Below, one piece after another: positions 32,936 through 46,800 of a stretch of 64,000 nt of DNA. Below the pieces are notes generated by a model. It did no database searches, had not been told where the DNA came from, and saw only the letters and a list, made by a program, of their open reading frames with translations. Position numbers and translations under genes: made by a program. Source of the stretch: Vitellaria paradoxa. Its lineage: Eukaryota > Streptophyta > Magnoliopsida > Ericales > Sapotaceae. Position 1 is the first letter of the stretch, and each line of letters begins with the position of its first letter. The stretch spans positions 19,100,936 through 19,164,935 of the forward strand of contig CM034233.1 of the NCBI GenBank assembly GCA_019916065.1, written 5' to 3'.

Positions 32936-35790
32936 CTATAGGGCTCTTCTTCTTCGTGCAAGGCATTACTTTGCAAATAAATAAATAATTCTAAGCCCGG
33001 AGCTATACCTCACCTCTTTAGCTAAATAAGCTAGACAAAAATAAACTTTTGAACCCATACAAGGCATCTCCCTTCCCTCAAATGTCATTCTACTATCTTT
33101 CTTTCTAATTTTTTTTCGTTTTAATATGCCAAGAAAGACATAAAGGGGTTATAAATCAAGTTCCCTTCTTACGACTTTGCCTATAATCCTACCACGGTTA
33201 ATTTTGTTGCTTCTAATTAATGATAAGTTTACTTGTGCTTCTTAAAATAGAATTAATTTTGTTGCTTTTAATTAATAATAAGTTTGCTCCTCAAAATGGA
33301 AGTTAATTGATTCTATAAGGTTAAAAGAAATTATAATATAAAAATTCTTGAGGGTATTGCTTTAGCGGGTTGAATAATTAGAAAGAGGATGGCTGACAGT
33401 AAGTGTGTTGTTAGTCAAATGACATCGTATAAGATCGTTGAATTGAAATTCAGTGACTTGAATTTATTTAAGTATTTTTTTAATTAAAAAATATATGAAA
33501 ATATTTGAATATGTTTAAATCATTAAATTTTAATCCAATAGCTGAAAGATGTAATGTCACGGGACTAATACCAAACCCAATATCAACCGCCCAAAATCCG
33601 AAGAATTAGGATTGAAGGGAAATATACGCTGAAAGACCTTATCAGCTTCTCCTGCCTGGTAAAAGCGTTTCTATACATTGTGTCAAAGTACAATATAGGT
33701 ATCAAATTTAGAAAAGGAAAATGCTAGTCTTTTCTAAGTTAAAGGAAAATGCTAGTCCTTTCCATTGAAAAATATTGAACTACTTGATGTGTCATTTTAT
33801 TGTTAGTGCCTCAACATCTTGCATCGGTGTTATTGAAATTTTACCTAAATAATAAATTCACATGCCAATTTGCAAAATAAAAAAATTATAAATTTCGTCC
33901 GTAATATTCAAAAATTTGGGCCGATTGATTTTAGACTTCAGAGTTTGGTTCATAATAGAATCATTTTTTTTTCTTCCTCTTCCTTTTTCTTCCTTTTTTT
34001 TTTTTTTATTTTCTTTTCCTTACACCACTTAGCAAGAAAGAGAAGAGAAGAGGGAGGAGAGCGTTGCAGACTTGCGAACCCTTACATTCATGGTCACTGG
34101 AATGCCCCACTTTTCAACGTTTGAGATAAATTAGAGGATAGGATTTAACATTAAATATTTAATTACTAAAAACTCCTGAAAAAGAAACTTGAATATATTT
34201 GTTGAACTTCAAAGATTACATAAATTACCTAGTAATATCACAAATTGTTTTACCTGATTTATCTTGTCATTCTATTATTTTGTTTACTTAATTTCTGCTT
34301 AGTTCTTTAGGATATTATTATTTTTCGCTACATTTATGTCATATCATATAATCAAAATCTCTCTATGATTGAATCACCCAATACAGAGTAATACTCTCTC
34401 TAAAATTTTAAAAGTCAAATTTAAAATTTTGGTAGCAATTTAGTTAGTGGTTAAAATTTTAAAATACTTATATATCTCTATTTTATCGATCAGTGTCATA
34501 TCATTGAGGAATATTGTGATACGCAGTTGTAATAATTTACACTTTGCTTGTGAATTAAGGAGAGAACAAAAAAGAAAATAAAATATTAGTTAAGAAAAAA
34601 GAGAAAAGAAGAGAACTAATAATATTTTCTTTCTATTTGTTTATAAGCATAGGAAAGATAGAATAATAACTTTCTCTCTTTTCATTTATAAGTAGAGATG
34701 AAATTGAAGGAAAAGAAATGGTATATTATTATTTTACCATTAAATTATTTGAAAAATTGGAGTGTAAATCAATTTCATTAGCCTTAGAATATATTCGTAA
34801 TTTATTTTTTCTTATTCTTTATTTTATGGGTAAATATGTCATTTTAAAAATTTTATTAATTTTTGTTCTTTTCCCCCCATTTCTTCTCACATTTGGGAAG
34901 ATGAAAATTTTAATATTTACTTTACTTTCCATTTTTTTTTCTCTTTTAAAAAAATTCACAAACAAGCGGTTGATTTTAAAATATTTTTTTCTTTTTCTTT
35001 TTCTGTTCATTTTATGTCGATCTTTGGTTATATCATATAGAGGGGTTCCCGGTTGAATACTTTGCAATAATTAAGAAACTCTATTAGTTAGATTAAGCAA
35101 TTAAGCAGTCATGCTTGGCACCAAAGCAAGGCCAAGCTATCATGTTGCCATGTTTGGTACCAAAGCAGTGGTTATAGGTACTACTATATTGAAATAAATT
35201 TTGATTATTTAAATTAATATTAAAATTTTTAGTACGGCATTAAAAACCATTATTTTGAAATCGTAAAAAATTTTCCATTAATATAGTTATTGTGATGATA
35301 AATTGATACCCCCAAATGGATTCTAGGGACTGCAGTACATGCAGGGACTGAAGTGTAAAAATAAAAGGTTAAGATATAATCAAATATATTTTGTACTGTA
35401 GTCCTGAGCACCCCTTCCCCATATAATGTAATTATAAAATCAGAAATTTAAGTGTATTAATTTTATTCCAAACTATAATAAAAGAAAATAAAAAATTTAT
35501 CAATAATTTTTGGTAAAAAAGAAAAGACAAAATTACCCTCATTGTTTGATCCAAAGTTATTTCCTTGTCTCATACTATTTATTAATCTTGTAGTTCGCAC
35601 CTAACTAAAAACAAAAGGACTAATCAATTATTGAAATCTTCTTCAAATGTTTCGCTGCAATTTTATATTTGAATTGTTACCAACTGGCCCTTGTTTAATT
35701 AATTCCACGACCTAAGCATACCAGCACCAACTTCGCCATTTCAATTTTATCAAAATTCCCTCTACACTTTGTGTCTTTTTCAACATTACA
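32936..35790. other. AT-rich intergenic sequence
   Basis: Contains a 55-bp imperfect tandem duplication at 33198-33303 (TTAATTTTGTTGCTT units) and a 38-bp near-duplication around CATGCTTGGCACCAAAGCA (35110) and CATGTTTGGTACCAAAGCA (35148). The open frames at 33870-34124 and 34718-35056 are low-complexity Phe/Leu/Lys readings of poly-T tracts and are not genes. Confidence 0.5.
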
Positions 35791-35937
35791 GGGTGTTTCG
35801 TTTGTTAAAATCAACCAAAACTTGTTAATTTTTACTAACTTTTTTTTATTCCTTCCGATCAAATTTTATTTTTATATCAAATCTTTTTATTTTTATTATA
35901 CTTTTTGATTAAATTTTTGTCAGCCAAACACCCTATT
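35791..35937. mobile_element. short MITE-like element
   Basis: About 147 bp bounded by AGGGTGTTTCGTTTGTTAAA and inverted CAGCCAAACACCCT. AT-rich interior. No target duplication that I trust. Confidence 0.45.
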
Positions 35938-35948
35938 GTAATTCCTTT

Positions 35949-36040
35949 AATTACGTATAGAATATTACATAAATATGCCATGTTGACTAGCTATAATTAC
36001 GTATAGAATATTACATAAATATGCCATATAGACTAACTAC
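35949..36040. repeat. 46-bp tandem duplication
   Basis: Two adjacent units beginning AATTACGTATAGAATATTAC (35949 and 35995), differing by a few bases at their ends. Confidence 0.85.
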
Positions 36041-36908
36041 AAAGAATATAAATATCTGCTTTAGCTTGTGAAGGCAGACCAGGGGATCTTAGCCGTTGGG
36101 AAAAAAAAAATGGAAATTCCCAATTTCTGGCTCTTTTGACTAGCCAAGGGAACTTTCAAGGAGTAACTTGAGCAGAATAAGCCACAATGATTCTTTTATG
36201 GGGATGACTATATAAGTTGTGTTGTCTCTTTCTAGGGCTCACTTTCAATCTTCGTAGTTTCCACCCAACTAAGCATCAACTCTAGTATTTTTATTTATTT
36301 ATTTTTCATTCAAGAAGAAAGATAATAAGGATTAGGTTGGTGTAGTATGTTAGAATGTCTTGTTTATGAATTTTATTATATTGGATTAATTTATTTAAAT
36401 TTATAAAAAAAAAATTGAATAAGTTAATTAAATTGTTGTGTTTCGGTCAAACAATTTTGGTTTTAAATTAGCATAATATTAAATTAAAAAAAATTCAGAT
36501 AAAAGAACTAATAAATATAAAAATTAGAATTCAGATGGTTTGAAGTAGTTGTTAAGTAGCCTTAAGGTTCAACTTCGAATCTAAGATTTGCTTAAAAAGA
36601 GTAGTATAGTTACTCAATTTTTTTGACTTTTTTTTAATTATTAAAATTATCTCTTATATTTTAAATTTCTTTTAAATTATGAAGAGTAAAAATATTAAAT
36701 AAATAAAGAAAAAAAAGTTGACCTTTTTTTTTCTTTTCAGGCACAAAAAATTATTTTTTAATTATTAACTAATAGCTAGTTATAAAAAAATTAATTTTTT
36801 TCTCAGTGTATTGAATAACTTGCCCTTATCCTTGGTCATATTGCAAAGAAAAATATATATATATATAATTGTAAAATATCTTAATTAACATAAATTATAT
36901 TTATACAT

Positions 36909-36945
<37 letters not shown>

Positions 36946-37600
36946 GGACAATTAAAAAGGCCTTGATTAAATGCTCAAATTTCCACATATTGAAAATATT
37001 TTTACCATGCCTCCTTATTGCAACGTGCAACATATATACTATGAATTAAAACATTACAAGATTGGTCTTGATTTCTTCACGGTGCCAATGAGTAATTTAT
37101 AAATTACTTGGGTCTTGTGTTAGTTATGGCAATAATTTATGATGTGATTTTTTTTTTTTTTATTGAAAAGGAACAATGGTGAATAATCATTTATGGTGTG
37201 TTGGCTACATTAATTTTTTTTTATATATTTGAATGATAAAAAATTACGGACAAATTCTTAGTGAAATGCTCTCAACTATTTTTTTTTTTTAATTTCAAAG
37301 CTGAGAATTTATTCCTTTTCATAAAATAATTTCAATTGTGCAAAAAAAAAAAAATGCAAACCCTATCACAAGGGCATTTCTTTTTTTTTCTCTACCAAGA
37401 AGAAAAAAAAAAAGAAAATATAGCAGCCTTTCTCGATTAACTCCCCCACAAATTTCGGATCAGCTGGCCGTTTTACTTCTTACAACAACGCACAATTAAA
37501 GAAAGGGTATTATTGTAATTTGAGGTTTTTTTTTTTTTTTGGGTGTTTAAGAAATTTTTAATTTTTTATTTATTTAACGTTTTTACCCGGAGCCTCGCGT
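36041..37600. other. AT-rich intergenic sequence
   Basis: A weak relative of the 2138-2382 MITE at about 36600-36830, a (TA)n run at 36914-36942, and several poly-A/T tracts. No gene. Confidence 0.45.
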
Positions 37601-37979
37601 TCAGCCGCTGTCGGCTAGCCTTTGTAAAACTGCTGGACTGTTTTCCGACTCACCGGCTTGGGCCGGCCCCAGGGTAGGAAAATTATTACGACAGCATGCT
37701 TTCTTAAAAAATAGTTACAGCCCGGCCAACTGCGTTTGTCAAAGTCGGACCCACAAGATCGGCTGTGATAGATGGCGCTGTGACAAAAGCATATTCACTG
37801 ATCATTATTTATCGTTTTAAGTTTTTGGGTTTACATCGTTCCAACCGCTTGAGCGTAGACTGGAAGTTTCAAACGACCGCTTTCGTCGTCTCACTTTCCT
37901 TGCTGCTCTTCCCCACGTTTTCTCTCTCACTTTTCCTCACTCTATCGGCATTCCGACGAACAGTTTCCTCGAGAACCAG
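37601..37979 (+). other. putative GALT1 promoter and 5' untranslated exon
   Basis: GC content rises sharply here after kilobases of AT-rich DNA. CT-rich leader-like sequence (37895-37945) ends in a good donor, CAG followed by GTTAGT at 37980. A matching acceptor, TCTACAG, ends at 40386. This would give GALT1 a 5' untranslated exon and a 2.4-kb leader intron. No transcript evidence. Confidence 0.4.
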
Positions 37980-40386
37980 GTTAGTACCGACGGTGACTTC
38001 TCAGCTTTACCAAATTTCAAATCAGTCATTTCTAGTTTATGCATCTTCAACAGTGTCCTTGTCTCCTTTACGTGTTTCTCTCTGTTTGAACTGTTGATTT
38101 TTGCCTTGTTTCTGTTCTGTTTCACTGAATTAGAAAGCTGCGAATTTGTGTTTAGTTGTTGATTTTCCAATTTAGTGCGTTTGGATCTGGCACGAGAGAG
38201 TGTGATGATTGTTGCGGTACTTGGATACTTCAATGGCGGCTTGATAATCCTAGCTTGACATTAGAATTTCTAAAGATGTAAAGAATTTCTATTTCCCAGT
38301 CGTTGATGTGAAGATTATAAATTCGAGCGATTGGAGTAAAAATAGTTGCCTTTTAAGTAGTTTTCTGGTTTAAACCTCAGTGTCGTCTTGCGTTTATATC
38401 CATTTTCTTATTTTTTATTATTTTTCCTAAAAGGATTTTTTTTTTTTTTAATTTTTGAGATTTCTAGTGCAATTGCGACTGAAAAACAATATTTTCTTTT
38501 CTGTGGCTAGATCTTCTTTTTCGGTTTAACCAGATTTATAATTAAAATAAACTAAAAACGGTTCCACCCTTTTTGTCAACATGTGCTGATGCCATGTGGG
38601 CTTTTTAATTTTTATTTGAACTTATGATGAATTGGCTTAGTTTTTCCAACTAATTTTATTTATCAGAATCCGGCGTGCTTGTGGATGCTTGGGGTGCGAG
38701 ATGTCAATACATGGGATTCAGCATCTTGCCCCCTCCTCCTGCTGCTGGCATTTCAAGCTGTCCTTTTAATGATGCATGTTTGGCATTTTTAGATGTCCTG
38801 TAGAATCTGGATGCTTCTACTCTCATGATAATTGGTTGTCTAAATACATGTTCGTGAACAGGGTTATCAAAGAAACTAAGACTCAAAATAAATGTGGTTC
38901 GGTAAGTAATTATTTGATGGCTTCTCACCCAAGCTGGTTCTAACCACAAAGGACATGAGTGGAAAAATTAAGTGGACTTTCTTTTTTTTGGAAAGGAATG
39001 AAGAGATTCAAATTTCTGGACATCCAAAGGTGTGTGGTTACTGCTGGACTGGTAATTCCAGTTGTTTGGGAACAATATTGAGTGTCGTCTATGGTGGGGG
39101 ATTATTGGAGGTAGGTGAGGTGGGAACTATGGTAGTTTGGAGCAAGAAAGAGAGAGCACTGGAGCAAAATTTCAGTGATGAAAGGAGCTGAGCAAATGTG
39201 GAAAATCTTTCTGATCCGCTAGCTGGTGGTCCTTTCAGTGGCTTAGCTCTTCATGCATCCTGCAAGCTTTTTTTACAGAGAGAGTTAGGGGGCCGTATGG
39301 AAGAGTGGTCCGCTTCACAAAGCTGATAGGGAACTCAAGCCATGTTGCTTAGTCATGCACTAAGGACAAGTGGTTCAAGCCAGGTGGTGGCTGGCTCTGC
39401 ATGGCTTGGGCGACTGAGGAGGTGGTCGGGCTCCCGCCAAGTAAATGGGAGTTGCTGCCTACGTGTTTAGGTACTACAGATATCTTGGTTCAATGGCATA
39501 GATGAGCACACCTTCATTTAATATTGTCGTTTAGTGGAGCTCTCTAAGACTCTATCAAACTGACCTCTTTCAGGTCACTTAAGAAAGGGGTGAGTTCCAT
39601 AGAGAATCCCTAGTTTCAGCCACAAATCCGCAAGTCCCCATGGATCCTGTGACCTTTGGGAGGAGGATTACTCTTGGAGTTTTTAGGGCTTGCTTCAAGC
39701 TTATGATGAATCTCATGAAGACTAAGTGCAGAGCACCAAATTTGAAGGGGATTCGATGATCCTCTTGTGGTTGATTTGATTGGAAGGTGTTGTGAGGATA
39801 GGTGTCCCTTAATTGAGTACAAAGTATGGTGCATGAGGTATCAGGTGTTGCTACCCACACCATTTATGTGGATAGTGACTGTTTTCATTTTCAAACTCTT
39901 TTATAAAATGACATGCTTGTGGTTAATTAGTCATTATGTACTGTGTTCATTGATTTTCTAGATGAATGCTTAAATTCAGGAGCCACTGCGTGGCCTACTT
40001 GAGATTATAAAGTTGAGTAAAAAGGAGGGAAACATGTAATAATAATACAGAACGAAACATGATCAAGATGTAATTGTAATAGTGGTCTAACTCTAAGCTT
40101 AATAGCCACCCTTATTGTCCTGGAAAAAAATTGAGGTTTTTGACTTATATTTAAACTTTGCTAAACTCTTAGCATATGCAAACATTAGCAATTTTCTTCT
40201 GAAGTTTGATGCTACAGTGGCTACTTGCTCACAACTCTATTTTCTGATTATAGTACGCTTCCTTAGAGTGAAAACTTATGGTGCTTTTCATTTGGTGATT
40301 TGATCCTTTGATGTGTGGCATTTCTTTGTTCATGTCTATTTCATAGAAATCACCTATTTTACCACCTATTTCTGTTTGGTCTACAG
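37980..40386 (+). other. putative leader intron of GALT1
   Basis: No coding sequence recognised. Small open frames on both strands (for example 38955-39191 and 39579-39863) lack domains. T-rich stretches fit an intron. Confidence 0.4.
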
Positions 40387-40832
40387 GTTTGGAACTTATT
40401 GAGAAGCTTTAAGGGTGGTTGATTTGGAGCTGAGGGCTCATAAGATGTCCTCATCTTGGATGCACAGTGAATTACTTCTGCATTAGTATTTTCATTTATG
40501 CTGAATTACTGAAGTTTGGAAATGCTATCCGGAAAGCCATGAAAGAACATAGTAGTTAGCTTTTCAAACAGAAGACTAGGCATTGGGATATCTGAGATGT
40601 TCGTTGCAAATTGGAGTTATTTTTTCACAATTATTGGTCTTAATCATTCATGCTGAGGGACTTCAACTAGATACCATAACCAAATACACCTTGCACGCAC
40701 CATTCCTAACCAGTGCTTTTAACCCTTGAAAGTGTCCTGGCATGACTGTTGGTAACCTTTTGGTTCTTCACAAGTCCAATCACCATGGAGTTCAGGCATA
40801 AAACCACTGATACATACTTGTTTTGTGGAGAA

Positions 40833-43800
40833 ATGAAGAAATGGTACATAGGTATCTTAATAGCATCCTTGTTTATGTTGCTTATTCTGGCATATGGAGT
40901 GATGAAAAATCCTGTTAGTGAATATTATATTAGAAATTCCATCACCTACAACACAACTAATCCTCTTGAATGGATTCATTCTGGAGCTCCACCTGCAGTT
41001 CAGAATCCAGAGAATGCTTCTGAAATACTTTCCGCGGATAACATAACTTTCAGTCTCTTTGCTGAAAAAAACATCTCTAATGAAGGGCAGCAAACTTTGC
41101 GAACATGGAACCATCTGAAAAACTTGCTAGGTAATCCTCAGGTCTTACCTAATGCTGTAGAGGCAATTAAGGAAGCTGGACTTGCATGGAATAACCTTAT
41201 GGCTTCAGTTGAAGAGGAAAGGCTTGTCAACGGCAATGAAAGTTCACATAAAAGAGGAAAAGAGAAGCAATGTCCTCATTTTCTAAATAAAATGAATGTC
41301 ACAGGGCTTCATACTAGTGGCTTTAAGTTGCAGGTTCCTTGTGGTCTGACTCAGGGTTCTTCCATTACTATTATTGGTATTCCAAGTGGTCTTCTTGGTA
41401 ATCTTAGGATTGACCTAACTGGGGAAGCACTTCCAGGGGAGCCAGATCCGCCAATTATTTTGCATTACAATGTTAGGCTTTATGGTGATAAGATAACTGA
41501 GGACCCTGTAATTGTACAAAATACATGGACCAGTGCTCATGACTGGGGTGAAGAGGAGCGTTGTCCGTCACTTGATCCTGAGAAGAATAAGAAAGGTAAA
41601 GTTACTAGGAAACTTTAATGTTTTACATTTCTCAAGTGGGGACATATCTTTGTCACATTGTTAATTAGATGCATTTGTTGTGTGTTTTGTGCACATTGTG
41701 TACATGCAATTATCGCAGACAAGATTCCTTATTTTCAGTATAATGCTTTGGTTTTCTCCAGATGCATATGATATATCAGGTATTGGATGTGCTTTTTCTG
41801 CTTAGTTATATGCTACGAGATTTTTAATGCCTGAACATGTTGACTGACCTTTTTGTATGGATGATATTTGGTACTAGTGGTTGAAATGCATAATGCTTGT
41901 TTTATTTTTAGTTTTGCTTTTCTTTTGTATTCACACCAGAAGGCTTACTCGTGTCAACTACCAGGGAAATGAAATACATTGATATGCTTCATTAATCAAT
42001 GGCACATAAATGAAAATTTCATCTACGAGTTTTTCTAATTATTTTGGTTGGGTCATACTATTTTTTCATTTCTATAATTTAATGGAACATAATGGGTTCT
42101 ATAAAGATTCATTTTGCAATTTGTTTTCTCCTTTCATATTTGAGGCCCTTTCACAGTATGTCTACTTGTTCTGCCTTGATAACTCTATTTAATTTTACTT
42201 GTCAGTGGATGAGTTAGACCAGTGCAACAAGATGGTGGGTAAAGATGATAACAGGGTCTTGGCAACTTATAGACACTCTAATGGTTCAAGAAAGTTTACA
42301 ATGGCCCCAGAAGGATCTAAAACGAGAAAATATTTCCCCTTTAAGCAAGGTTATCTTTCTGTTGCAACGCTTAGAGTGGGAGCAGAAGGAATCCAGATGA
42401 CAGTTGATGGAAAGCACATAACATCTTTTGCTTTTCGCGAAGTAATTTCTCACTTCTTAGATCAGTTGCATTGTACGTAGATTTTTCTGAACAGATGTAT
42501 AATTCTTTTTGCATTTATTTGCTTTGATGGATATCCACTCAGAGTTTGGAGCCATGGCTGGTTAGTGAAATAAGGATTCTGGGGGACATACGGTTGGTCT
42601 CTGTGGTGGCCAGTGGTTTACCAACTTCAGAAGATTTGGAGCATGTGGTTGACTTAGAAGCTCTTATATCACCCCCTCTTCATTCTCGAAGGCCGTTGAA
42701 TCTCTTCATAGGAGTTTTCTCTACAGCAAACAATTTTAAACGCAGGATGGCTGTTCGGAGAACATGGATGCAGTATGATGCAGTGCGGTCTGGGTCAGTA
42801 GCTGTGCGCTTTTTTGTTGGTTTGGTGAGCATTGCCTCTGCTTTCATTACAGTAATTGTTATACTAATTGTTCTTCTGGTCGTCATAGAGTCTCGTAAAT
42901 TGCTAAACTATAAAAATGGGTTGACAGCACTGTGATATGACATAGAACACCCATCTTTTGGTCCAAGTGGTCCTTCCCCCCCTCCCCCCGCCCCCCCCCC
43001 CCCAAAAAAAAAAAAAAAACAACTTTTAGCAAAAATAAAAATGCCCCTTGGGTTAGTTGGTTTTCCACAAGGGCCAAAACTTAAAAGCCGCCTCATTATG
43101 TCTGAGCATGCACATTTGTAGATCTTCTCTGCCCATTTGATCTTGTGTTCCCAACTAAGGTGCATGTAAACTAGGGTGCTGATGGTGCTAAGCACTCAAT
43201 TGTGTAGGCTATTGAGTAATAACAAAAGTGATGGATTTGTCCTCCTCGTTAATTTTAGTCATTGTTTTGTATCAATTGTTCATTCACATGATGCAAACAG
43301 ATTTTTCCTGTTATAAACTTGTTGCAAGTAGTTGAGATGAAGTCTTAGAAGTTTTTTCTTACTTCTTTCCTGCTATGAGTTGTCGGGGTCCCTTGCGTAC
43401 CTTACTAATCCCTTGTACCCAGTTGAAGAACAAGAAAGAAGAAAAAGGGAGAGAGTGAATTGAATTTTCTCTTCTCCCTAAGGTCTTATTTATAATTCCA
43501 AACTTACATCACATAAGGAAATAAACCAAGATAAGGAAATATCCTAATTAATCCTATATCAATCCAAATTAGAAAATAAAATCATATAATTCCTAAATTC
43601 TAACACTCCCCCTCAAGCTGGAGCATATAAGTCAAAAATGCCCAGCTTGGATGAGAGATTCTGAAATGAAGACCGAGGCAAAGGTTTTGTAAGAAGATCA
43701 GCCAATTGAGAAGAGGATCGAACAAACGGAGTGCTCAGCTCTTTACGAAGTAATAAGTCCCGAATAAAATGGCAATCAACCTCAATGTGTTTAGTACGTT

Positions 43801-46800
43801 CGTGAAACACAGGATTATTTGCAATAAAGATAGCTGCTTGATTGTCACAATGGATAGCCATTGGAGCAGGAACATCAACACCAAAATCCCGAAGTAGTGA
43901 ACGAACCCAGAGCAGTTCAGAGGCAGTATGAGCCATAGCACGATACTCAGTCTCAGCACTTGAACGAGCCACAACTTGTTGTTTCTTGCTGCGCCAAGTA
44001 ACTAAATTATTACCAACAAAGGTACAGTAACCCGAAGTGGACCTTCGATCATCACGATTTCCAGCCCAATCAGCGTCACTATAGCCGGACACCAATAGAG
44101 AAGAAGGACGATAAAATAAACCGCGACCAGGAGCACCCTTCAGATAACGTAGAATACGACAGACTGCTTCAAAGTGGGTGTCTCGAGGAGCATGCATAAA
44201 TTGACTGACAACATGGACCGCATAAGTAATGTCAGGACGAGTAACTGTGAGATAAATCAACTTCCCTACTAGTCGTCGATATCGACTCACATCAGAAAAT
44301 GGTGAGCCAGTAGTAGCATCAAGTTTAACAGAGGCATCCATGAGAGTTTCAGCAGGCCGAGAGCCAAGTAAGCCAGTCTCAGATAAAAGATCTAAAACAT
44401 ACTTGTGCTGGGAAAGCATAAGTCCTGTGTTGGATCGTGCTATTTCAATGCCAAGAAAGTAACGGAGGGCACCCAAGTCTTTGGTGTGAAAGTGGTGACT
44501 CAAATGAGTTTTTAAATCAGCAATGCCTGCGGCGTCATCACCCGAAATAATGATGTCATCAACATATACAATCAACACAATTGTACCAGTAGAGGAATGC
44601 AGAGTAAAGACAAAATGATCTGAGGTAGACCGTTGTAGACCATACTTGAGTAGAACATCACTGAAGCGATCAAATCAAGCACGGGGGGATTGTTTCAGAC
44701 CATACAAGGACTTACGTAACCGGCAGACTAAGTGTTCACTCCCAGGAACCACATAACCTGGTGGTTGATCCATATAAACCTCTTCGTGGAGTTCACCATG
44801 AAGAAAAGTATTTTTAATATCCAGCTGGTAGAGTGGCCAAGATCGACTTACAGCTACAGCAAGTAGAATGCGAACTGAATTGAGACGAGCAACTGGAGAG
44901 AAGGTCTCTAGATAATCAACGCCATAAGTCTGAGTATAGCCTTTAGCAATAAGACGTGCTTTAAGCCGCTCAACTGATCCATCCGGAAGATACTTGACGT
45001 TATAAACCCAACGACAGCCCACTGTTTTCTTCCCGGAAGGTAATTGGGCTAGGTCCCAAGTATGATTTGCATAAAGTGCCTCCATTTCCTCATCCATGGC
45101 ACGCTTCCACCCAGGTGAAGACAACGCTGCTTGATATGAGACTGGAAGGGAGACTGAAGACAAGGCACAAATAAAAGAATACAAACAAGGGGAAGCACGA
45201 TGATATGAAACAAATTTAGCAAGAGAATGTTGGGTGCAAGTACGCTTACATCGACGTAGAGCAATGGGTAAATCATCAGTAGAGGGAGATGGAGTAGAGG
45301 TTTGGACCTCAGACAATTCTGACGAGTTGGATGGGCCATAAGAAACAACATGTCTATTCTGATCCCGCTGGTATACCTGTAACTGATTTTGCTGAGATTC
45401 CTGCACAGAAGGGTGAGAAAAAGATAAAGGTAATGTAGGACTCGGGTTTCCCGGACTGGTCTCCCCCTCACGAGTAGGATATGACTCCCCCTGAATGCGG
45501 GACAGTAAGTCAGGGGATAATTGAGTCCCAGAGTCAGAGAAGAAGGGTGTAGATTCAAAAAATGTAACATCAGCACTTATAAAATACTTACGAGAAGGTG
45601 GGTGATAACAACGGTACCCTTTCTGAGTACGAGAATAGCCTAAAAACATGCATTTTCGAGAACGAGGAGATCACTTATCTAAACCAGGATCTAGACTATG
45701 AACAAAGGCCACACAACCAAAGACTCGAGGAGTAAGAGGAAAAGAATTACCTTCAGGATACAAGATAGAAAAAGGAGACTTGTTATCTAACACAGCAGAT
45801 GGCATCCTATTAATGAGAAAACAAGTAGTGAGAATAGTATCTCCCCAAAAAGGTTTGGACACATGCATATTAAACATCATAGTACGAGCAACATCGAGCA
45901 AATGACGATGTTTGCGCTCGGCGACACCATTTTGTTGGGAGGTATGAATACATGTGGTCTGATGGATAATAACCCGATCAGTACAAAAGGTTTCCATAAC
46001 AGATTGTACGTATTCTAGAGCGTTATCTGATCGAAAAATTTTGATACGTTTGTTAAATTGGATAAGAATCTCATTATAAAAGCGAGTCACAATGTATGGT
46101 AAATCAGACCTCTGTTTCATCAAAAATAACCAAGTCATGCGGGAATGATCATCAACAAAAATAACAAAATATTGAAAACCATTAATACTAGTAATTCGAG
46201 ATGGTCCCCAAATATCAGTATGAACTAAATCAAAAGGTTCTGGTTGACGACTGACACCATGACTAGAAAAAGAATTACGGTGGTGCTTGCCAAGCTGGCA
46301 AGCCTCACAATCTAGACTCGATACAGGACTTAAATGAGAAATGACAGACTTCAATTTATTTAATGAGGGATGCCCAAGACGAAAATGCCATTGGAGTGGA
46401 GAGACTGTTGCACTCAAAGCAGGTGAAGCGGCAGTAGAAAAGCTAGCTGGATCAAGATAGTAGAGCCCGTCTTTCTCATGCCCCAAACCAATCGTCCTCT
46501 TGTTCGTGAGGTCCTGAAATACACAAGAGGTAGGAGAAAAGGTTACAGAACAATGTAAGGATTTGGTTAATTGACTAACAGAAAGTAAATTGAATGGAAA
46601 ATTAGGTACATAAAGACATTGAGGTAAATGAATTGAAGGATGAGGAGAAATAACTCCTTGTCCTTGTACAGGTCGGGAAGATCCATCAGCTAAAACAACA
46701 TGATGATTAATGGGATTTAAATGAGAGAATAGGGAGGATTTACCAGAAATATGAGAGCTTGCACCAGAATCAATGACCCAGGAAGATGGAGTGGAAGCAG

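Noticed and set aside
34718..35067. Frames of 112 and 82 codons on opposite strands
   Set aside because: Both read poly-T/poly-A stretches and give Phe/Leu- or Lys-rich low-complexity peptides.
38704..39863. Small frames in the putative GALT1 leader intron
   Set aside because: No start context, domain, splice support or similarity that I recognise.
42883..43195. Minus-strand frames of 64 and 95 codons across the poly-C/poly-A tract
   Set aside because: They are produced by the homopolymer run (Phe and Gly runs) in a GALT1 intron.
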